Shown here in pieces: positions 59,143 to 64,000 of a stretch of DNA of 64,000 nt (its first letter is position 1; every line of letters starts with the position of its first letter). The DNA is from Streptomyces sp. AA1529. GTDB taxonomy: Bacteria > Actinomycetota > Actinomycetes > Streptomycetales > Streptomycetaceae. Location: the NCBI RefSeq assembly GCF_000280905.1, contig NZ_ALAP01000103.1, positions 124,001-188,000 on the forward strand, given 5' to 3'. The notes beneath the pieces are model-generated. The model worked only from the letters and a program-made list of their open reading frames with translations. It did no database searches and was not told where the DNA came from. Position numbers and translations under genes: made by a program.

Positions 59143-60472
59143 CAGCCGAAGGCTCCCGCGGGTTCTCCCGTTCCTGCGGCTCCCGCCGATCGGTGCGGCG
59201 GCCGAACACCCAGGCGCGGAAGAGGAGGAAGCGCAGCACCGTGGCGGCCAGGTTCGCGCACACCAGCACGGCGAGCTCGGCACTGCGCGGCGCCCCGGCG
59301 GCCGCAGTGTGCAGCGCGGCCAGCGAACCGCTGGTCAACGCCAGGCCGACGCCGAAGACGAGCAGGCCCTGGGCCTGGTGCCGGACGGCTCGCTCCCGCC
59401 CGCGCACTCCGAAGGTCAGCCGCCGGTTCGCGGCGGTGTTCCCCAGCGCCGACAGCAGCAGCGCCGCCGCGTTGGCCGACTGTGCTCCCAGACCCTGCCG
59501 CAGCAGCGAGTAGAGCCCCAGATACAGCAGCGTGCTCAGTGCTCCGACCAGGCAGAAGCCGATGAGCTGCCGCGGCAGGCCACCGGGCACGTCCGCCAGT
59601 CCGCGGTCGCGCGGGTCGTCGCCGAACGGGCGGCGCAGCCGGTCCAGCGGCAGCGCGCCCCCGGCCAGCGCCCGGCCGACCCGCCAGACGCCCTTGAGGT
59701 CGTCCGTGACGGTGCGCAGGATGTCCACCCGTGAATCGGGGTCGTCCACCCAGTCCACCGGTACCTCGTGGACGCGCAGCCCGGCACGCTCGGCCAGCAC
59801 CAGCAGTTCGGTGTCGAAGAACCAGCCGTTGTCCTGCACGAGCGGCAGCAGCCGGTCGGCCACCTCGCCGCGCACCGCCTTGAAGCCGCACTGCGCGTCG
59901 GAGAAGCGGGCGGCCAGCGAGCCGCGCAGCAGCAGGTTGTAGCCGCGCGAGAGGACCTCGCGCTTCGGACCGCGTACGACGCGCGACCCGGAAGCCAGCC
60001 GGGTGCCGGTCGCGACGTCCGAGTGGCCCGAGATCAGCGGCGCGACCAGCGGCAGCAGCGCGTTGAGGTCGGTGGACAGGTCCACATCCATGTAGGCGCG
60101 CACGGGGGCGTCCGAGGCGGCCCACACGGTGCGCAGGGCGCGCCCCCGGCCCTTCTCCTCCAGCCGCGTCAACGAGACGGAATCGAACTCCCGCACGAGT
60201 TCGCGGGCCACCTCCTGGGTGCGGTCCCGGCTGGCGTTGTCCGCGACGGTGATGCGGAATCCGTAGGGGAAGTGCCGGGTCAGGAAGGCGTGCAGCCGCC
60301 GGACGCAGGGCCCGAGGGCAGCCTCCTCGTTGTAGACGGGCACCACCACGTCCAGCACGGTCGTGGGGGTCCGGGACGGCAGATGGCGGCGGGAGGGCAG
60401 GGTCTCGCACGACGGCAGGCGCTCGCGCGACGGCGCGGTCTCGCGCCCCACAGGATCGGTCTTCGCACTCAT
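59120..60472 (-). CDS. Family 2 glycosyltransferase fused to a GtrA-like membrane domain
   Basis: A 450-residue membrane protein. Residues ~38-290 are a GT-A glycosyltransferase of the dolichyl-phosphate sugar synthase type: VVVPVYNEE, a YMDVDLS DxD motif, and the QCGFKAV and NGWFFDTELL segments. Residues ~305-430 form four hydrophobic helices of a GtrA-like domain. The enzyme probably makes a polyprenyl-phosphate sugar at the membrane and helps it cross. It starts at ATG 60472, 26 nt after the histidine kinase gene, so it is likely in the same operon as the two-component system. Confidence 0.92.
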   Translation of the reverse strand: MSAKTDPVGRETAPSRERLPSCETLPSRRHLPSRTPTTVLDVVVPVYNEEAALGPCVRRLHAFLTRHFPYGFRITVADNASRDRTQEVARELVREFDSVSLTRLEEKGRGRALRTVWAASDAPVRAYMDVDLSTDLNALLPLVAPLISGHSDVATGTRLASGSRVVRGPKREVLSRGYNLLLRGSLAARFSDAQCGFKAVRGEVADRLLPLVQDNGWFFDTELLVLAERAGLRVHEVPVDWVDDPDSRVDILRTVTDDLKGVWRVGRALAGGALPLDRLRRPFGDDPRDRGLADVPGGLPRQLIGFCLVGALSTLLYLGLYSLLRQGLGAQSANAAALLLSALGNTAANRRLTFGVRGRERAVRHQAQGLLVFGVGLALTSGSLAALHTAAAGAPRSAELAVLVCANLAATVLRFLLFRAWVFGRRTDRREPQERENPREPSAAGRSSRG

Positions 60473-60498
60473 GCCGCCGACCGTGGCGAACAGGCCTG

Positions 60499-62088
60499 TC
60501 AGCCCGGTGTGGCCAGGCTGTGCGCCACCTGTGAGGTGCCGGATCCGGCGGAATCCGCGGGCAGCCGTACGGTGAAGGCGGTCCGGCCGGGCCGGCTGGC
60601 GACCTGGACACCGCCGCCGTGCGCGGCCACCACCGCTGCCACGATGGCCAGCCCCAGCCCGGTGCTGCCGCGGTGCCGGGAGCGCGACGCGTCGCCCCGC
60701 GCGAACCGCTCGAAGACACGCTCCCGCACGTCCGCCGGGATGCCGGGGCCGTCGTCCACGACCCGCACCTCCACCCGGCCCCCGTCCAGCGCCAGCTGCG
60801 CGCGCACTGTCGTACCCGGCGGTGTGTGACTGCGCGCGTTGGCCAGCAGATTGGCCAGCACCTGCCGCAGCCGCGCCTCGTCGCCGGTCACCAGCAGCGG
60901 GGACGAGGGCACCTCCAGGCGCCACACATGCTCAGGACCGGCCACCCGCGCATCGCTGACCGCGTCGACGACCAGCGCCGAGACATCCACCGGCTCCCGC
61001 TCCAGCGGCCGCCCCGAATCCAGCCGCGCGAGCAGCAGCAGGTCCTCCACCAGCCCGCTCATCCGCACCGCCTCGGACTCGATCCGCTCCAGCGCGTAAC
61101 CCGTGTCCGTACCGGCGTCCGGTTGCTCCCGGCGCGAGAGCTCCGCATAGCCCCGGATGGACGCCAGCGGAGTACGCAGCTCGTGGCTGGCGTCCGCGAT
61201 GAACCGGCGCAGCCGCAGCTCGCTGTCGTGCCGCGCCGCCAGCGCCGAACCGACGTGGCCGAGCATCCGGTTCAGCGCCGCCCCGACCTGGCCGACCTCC
61301 GTCTCCGGGTCGGTGTCCCGCACCGGCACCCGCTCCCGCAGCCGCACCTCGCCGCTGTGCAGGGGAAGTTCGGAGACCCGGGTGGCGGTGTGCGCCATCC
61401 GCCGCAGCGGACGCAGCGCGACCCGCACGGACGCGGCACCGGCGATCCCCGCACCCAGCAGTCCGGCACCGGCGACGCACACCTCGACCAGCACGAGCGT
61501 GCTGATCGTGTCGTCCACGGCGGTGGTCGGCAGACCGACCACCAGAGTGCCGCCCGCCACGGGCACGGACGTCACCCGGTAGCTGCCCACCTGCGGCAGC
61601 TCCGCGGTGTGCGGACTGCTGTCGCGGGGCACCGAGGCCAGCGCCGCGGACTGCGCGTCGGTCAGCTCCCTGATGCCGACGCCGGGCATTCCGCCGGCCG
61701 GCTGCTGCTGCACGCTGCGGGCCGCGGAGCTGAAGGTACTGCCGGAACCGTCGTCGGAGGCGTCGTCGCCGCTGTCCTTGACGAAGGCGCCGACGGTACC
61801 CACCGGCTGCCCGCCCACCTTCAGGAACCGCAGCTTCTCCAGCCCCTCGGGCCGCTGATGACCGGGCGGCCCGGGGCCCGCGGCGCGGAAGGTGACGTCC
61901 TTGAGCTGGCTGTCGAGCTGCTGGTACAGGTACGTGTGCAGCGCGATCGTCGTCACCGCGCCGATCACCGCCGCCACCACCGCGATCATCGCCACGACCG
62001 AGAGCACCAGCCGTGCGCGCAGCGAACGGCGCACCCGCAGCCGTGCGCGCAGCCCGGAGAACAGCCGGAACACCGCCGCTTCCCTCAC
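60499..62088 (-). CDS. Sensor histidine kinase
   Basis: A 529-residue membrane kinase. There are two transmembrane segments (~27-50 and ~193-220) around a ~140-residue extracytoplasmic sensor, then a HAMP region, HisKA with phospho-acceptor His302 (DASHELRTP), and a HATPase domain (NLLANARSHT, DDGPGIP, GSTGLGLAIV). GTG 62088 overlaps the stop of the response regulator (GTGA). GTG 62073 with GAGG upstream is an alternative. It pairs with the regulator encoded just upstream. Confidence 0.95.
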   Translation of the reverse strand: MREAAVFRLFSGLRARLRVRRSLRARLVLSVVAMIAVVAAVIGAVTTIALHTYLYQQLDSQLKDVTFRAAGPGPPGHQRPEGLEKLRFLKVGGQPVGTVGAFVKDSGDDASDDGSGSTFSSAARSVQQQPAGGMPGVGIRELTDAQSAALASVPRDSSPHTAELPQVGSYRVTSVPVAGGTLVVGLPTTAVDDTISTLVLVEVCVAGAGLLGAGIAGAASVRVALRPLRRMAHTATRVSELPLHSGEVRLRERVPVRDTDPETEVGQVGAALNRMLGHVGSALAARHDSELRLRRFIADASHELRTPLASIRGYAELSRREQPDAGTDTGYALERIESEAVRMSGLVEDLLLLARLDSGRPLEREPVDVSALVVDAVSDARVAGPEHVWRLEVPSSPLLVTGDEARLRQVLANLLANARSHTPPGTTVRAQLALDGGRVEVRVVDDGPGIPADVRERVFERFARGDASRSRHRGSTGLGLAIVAAVVAAHGGGVQVASRPGRTAFTVRLPADSAGSGTSQVAHSLATPG

Positions 62089-62879
62089 TCCGCGGCGGGC
62101 TTGAGCAGATAGCCCGCACCGCGCCGCGTGTGGATCATCGGAGCCCGCCCCGCGTCGATCTTCCGCCGCAGATACGAGATGTACAGCTCCACCACGTTGC
62201 CCTGGCCGCCGAAGTCGTAGGACCACACCCGGTCCAGGATCTGCGCCTTGCTCAGCACCCGCCGCGGATTGCGCATCAGATACCGCAGCAGCTCGAACTC
62301 GGTCGCCGTCAGCCGGATCTCCGCGCCGCCCCGGGCCACCTCGTGGGTGTCCTCGTCCAGCGTCAGATCGCCCACGGCCAGCACGGACGACGGCTGCCCG
62401 GCGGCAGTGGCCCCGGCCCGCCGCAGCAGCCCGCGCAACCGGGCGATCACCTCCTCCAGGCTGAACGGCTTGGTCACATAGTCGTCGCCGCCCGCCGTCA
62501 GCCCGGCGATCCGGTCCTCCACCGCGTCCCGCGCCGTCAGGAACAGCACCGGAATCCCCGGGGTCACCGAGTGCAGCCGGCCGAGCACGGTGAGCCCGTC
62601 GATGTCCGGCAGCATCACATCCAGCACCACCGCATCCGGACGCCAGTCCCGCGCCGTGCGCACCGCGGCCTCACCGCCGCCCGCCGCGCGCACCTCCCAG
62701 CCCTCGTACCGCAGCGCCATCGACAGCAGTTCGGTGAGCGAGGGCTCGTCGTCCACCACGAGGATCCGCACCGGACCGCCGTCGGGCCGCCGCAACGGCT
62801 CCTGCCCCGGCGCCCCGGCCCGCCCGGCACCAGCTCGTGCACCACCCTCACGCGCGGCCGACACCGCCTTCTCGTCCAT
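62085..62879 (-). CDS. OmpR/PhoB-type response regulator
   Basis: A 264-residue regulator. After a Gly/Ala/Arg-rich N-terminal extension of ~38 residues comes a receiver domain (VDDEPS acidic pocket, phospho-acceptor Asp87 in VVLDVMLPD, Lys in TKPFS) and a winged-helix DNA-binding domain (TATEFELLRYLM, VELYISYLRRKID, RRGAGYLL). ATG 62879 is used. Three 11-bp direct repeats lie just upstream and may be its own binding site. Confidence 0.95.
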   Translation of the reverse strand: MDEKAVSAAREGGARAGAGRAGAPGQEPLRRPDGGPVRILVVDDEPSLTELLSMALRYEGWEVRAAGGGEAAVRTARDWRPDAVVLDVMLPDIDGLTVLGRLHSVTPGIPVLFLTARDAVEDRIAGLTAGGDDYVTKPFSLEEVIARLRGLLRRAGATAAGQPSSVLAVGDLTLDEDTHEVARGGAEIRLTATEFELLRYLMRNPRRVLSKAQILDRVWSYDFGGQGNVVELYISYLRRKIDAGRAPMIHTRRGAGYLLKPAAE

Positions 62880-62898
62880 ACCGGCACCCTGCACGCCC

Positions 62899-62931
62899 AA
62901 CCTGAGAGAAACCTGTGAAAACCCTGGGGGC
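62899..62931 (-). promoter_or_regulatory. Three 11-bp direct repeats upstream of the response regulator
   Basis: Read on the plus strand, AACCTGAGAGA, AACCTGTGAAA and ACCCTGGGGGC follow each other at a period of exactly 11 bp, 20-52 bp upstream of the start codon. OmpR/PhoB-type regulators bind direct repeats of this spacing, so autoregulation is plausible. Confidence 0.5.
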
Positions 62932-62995
62932 CGGCTGAGAGGCGGGGCCCGATGGCCCACGGCCCACGGCCGGCGTCCGAATCCCGGAGCCAGGA

Positions 62996-64000
62996 CTATG
63001 CGGGAACGTGGAAGCGCACGGGCTCCCGCAGTGCCGCGGACGCGCCGTCGAAATCGGCGAGCCGGGCGGCGACCGTCGCGACGGCGAGTCGCTCGGGCAG
63101 GGCGGCCGAGAATTTCAGCCCGCGCACCGCCCGCGGGTCCACGTCCGGCAGCACCAGTGCCGCGCCGTCATCGGCAGCCGCACGGGCGGCCTGCCACCTT
63201 TCCGGCGTGAGGTCCTCGCGGAGCCGGAGAAAGCAGTCCGTGGGCCGCTGTACAGGGTCGGCGACCGACGGAAGGGTGGCGGCGAGGGTCGCGTTCGCGC
63301 GGTAGCCGGCCCAGGTCCACCACCGCACGTCGCTGCCGTTTCGGGTGATCAGCGTCCCGCCGGGGTGCACGAGGTCGGGCGCATGGTCCTGGCGCCACTC
63401 GGCCAGACAGGTATCGGCCCGCCGGGTCAGGGAGACGGGCGGGTCGGTGCCCAGGAGCACGTCGCGCATCGCCCGGGTGAGCGCATAGGAGAGGCCCGCG
63501 AGTGAACCGCTCGACCACTTGGCGATCCCGCCGCTGTCGACCGGTTCGACGAAGACGCGTTTGCGGGCCCAGTCGATGAACGTGACCTGCCAATTGCGTC
63601 CGCCCAGCAGCAGCCTGCGCGGGCCGGGACGTTCCTCTGTCAGCACGGACGGATCCGTCTGCCCGATCTCCGTACGTCCGGACAGGACGGTGAACTGCGG
63701 GGGAGCCGTGAAGGAGGCCGTCAGCTCGATGAAGTGCCGACGGCCGAACCGGCGCTCCGCTTCGGGGCCGATGAACAGTAGGCCGCCGTCCTGTTCGAGG
63801 AAGCCCTCGGACATCAGATGCCGCAGGACAGGCTGTGCCGAACGGTCGAAGGGCACCAGCCCGTTCCACTGCTCCGGCCACAGGCTGTCGCCGATCCTGT
63901 GCTGCTGGAGTACGAGCGCGAGGAGCTGCTGAGCCACCAGGTGGCGTGGCTCCGGTGGAGCGGTCACCGGCTCGACCCAGCCGCGCGACCAGAGCACGAG
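62996..64000 (-). CDS. Lhr-like DEAD/DEAH helicase, C-terminal part (5' end outside window)
   Basis: The last ~335 residues of a large protein read from the right edge to a TAG stop. The segment has features of Lhr-like superfamily 2 helicases downstream of the helicase core: FLEQDGGLLFIGPEAERRFGRRHF, LLLGGRNWQVTFIDWARKRVFVEPV, and a helical tail with AVRGLKFSAALPERLA. The ATPase motifs lie outside the window, so activity cannot be judged. Lhr-type helicases act in DNA repair; related ones occur in phage-defence islands. Confidence 0.78.
   Translation of the reverse strand, partial: LVLWSRGWVEPVTAPPEPRHLVAQQLLALVLQQHRIGDSLWPEQWNGLVPFDRSAQPVLRHLMSEGFLEQDGGLLFIGPEAERRFGRRHFIELTASFTAPPQFTVLSGRTEIGQTDPSVLTEERPGPRRLLLGGRNWQVTFIDWARKRVFVEPVDSGGIAKWSSGSLAGLSYALTRAMRDVLLGTDPPVSLTRRADTCLAEWRQDHAPDLVHPGGTLITRNGSDVRWWTWAGYRANATLAATLPSVADPVQRPTDCFLRLREDLTPERWQAARAAADDGAALVLPDVDPRAVRGLKFSAALPERLAVATVAARLADFDGASAALREPVRFHVPA

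Overview
The window is high-GC actinomycete DNA, almost certainly Streptomyces or a close relative. This follows from the strong G/C bias at third codon positions, frequent GTG starts, ATGA/GTGA start-stop overlaps and the families present. No rRNA, tRNA, insertion sequence or CRISPR array was seen. Both ends cut through genes: a nonribosomal peptide synthetase (NRPS) on the left and a large helicase on the right.

Region 1 (1-36037) is the right part of an NRPS cluster. The first gene is 5'-truncated and reads (A)-T-C-A-T-C-A(N-methyltransferase)-T-C-A-T-TE. Its pocket residues suggest Phe-like, Asp, Gly (methylated to sarcosine) and Asp, followed by release. The second gene, 13.2 kb, starts with a lone carrier domain followed by three C-A(N-methyltransferase)-T modules. 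An MbtH protein, a free-standing A-T protein carrying half a condensation domain, a SyrP-like Fe(II)/2-oxoglutarate oxygenase and an SbnB/SbnA-type pair for L-2,3-diaminopropionate (Dap) follow. A stand-alone adenylating enzyme on the minus strand faces a stand-alone carrier protein and a stand-alone condensation enzyme on the plus strand. The product should be an N-methylated, Asp-containing peptide, probably with Dap and a beta-hydroxylated residue. Assembly cannot be colinear with gene order, because the terminating gene precedes the one with the loading-type start. I do not recognise the compound.

Region 2 (36185-43306) is a compact conflict-type block: a small membrane-anchored protein, a 1280-residue CHAT (caspase-like) protein, a ParS/Xre-like antitoxin overlapping a RES-domain toxin, and a macro-domain protein. 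A strong hairpin ends it.

Region 3 (43447-58362) is ten genes on one strand, nearly all joined by 1-4 nt overlaps: a small protein, vWA, PP2C-like phosphatase, Ser/Thr kinase, radical SAM enzyme, coiled-coil protein, ClpB-like AAA+ ATPase, Hsp70-like ATPase, zinc-ribbon GTPase, GTPase-associated protein 1 (GAP1)-like protein and a membrane zinc-ribbon GTPase (eleven frames if the small leader is counted). vWA, phosphatase and kinase form a TerY-P-type triad, and the last three form a double-GTPase/GAP1 set. The combination with a radical SAM enzyme, two chaperone-type ATPases and the neighbouring CHAT/RES/macro block is the best candidate here for an undescribed signalling or defence system.

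Region 4 (58571-64000) is ordinary chromosome: a secreted phospholipase A2, a convergent operon for a response regulator, histidine kinase and GtrA-fused glycosyltransferase, and the 3' part of an Lhr-like helicase.
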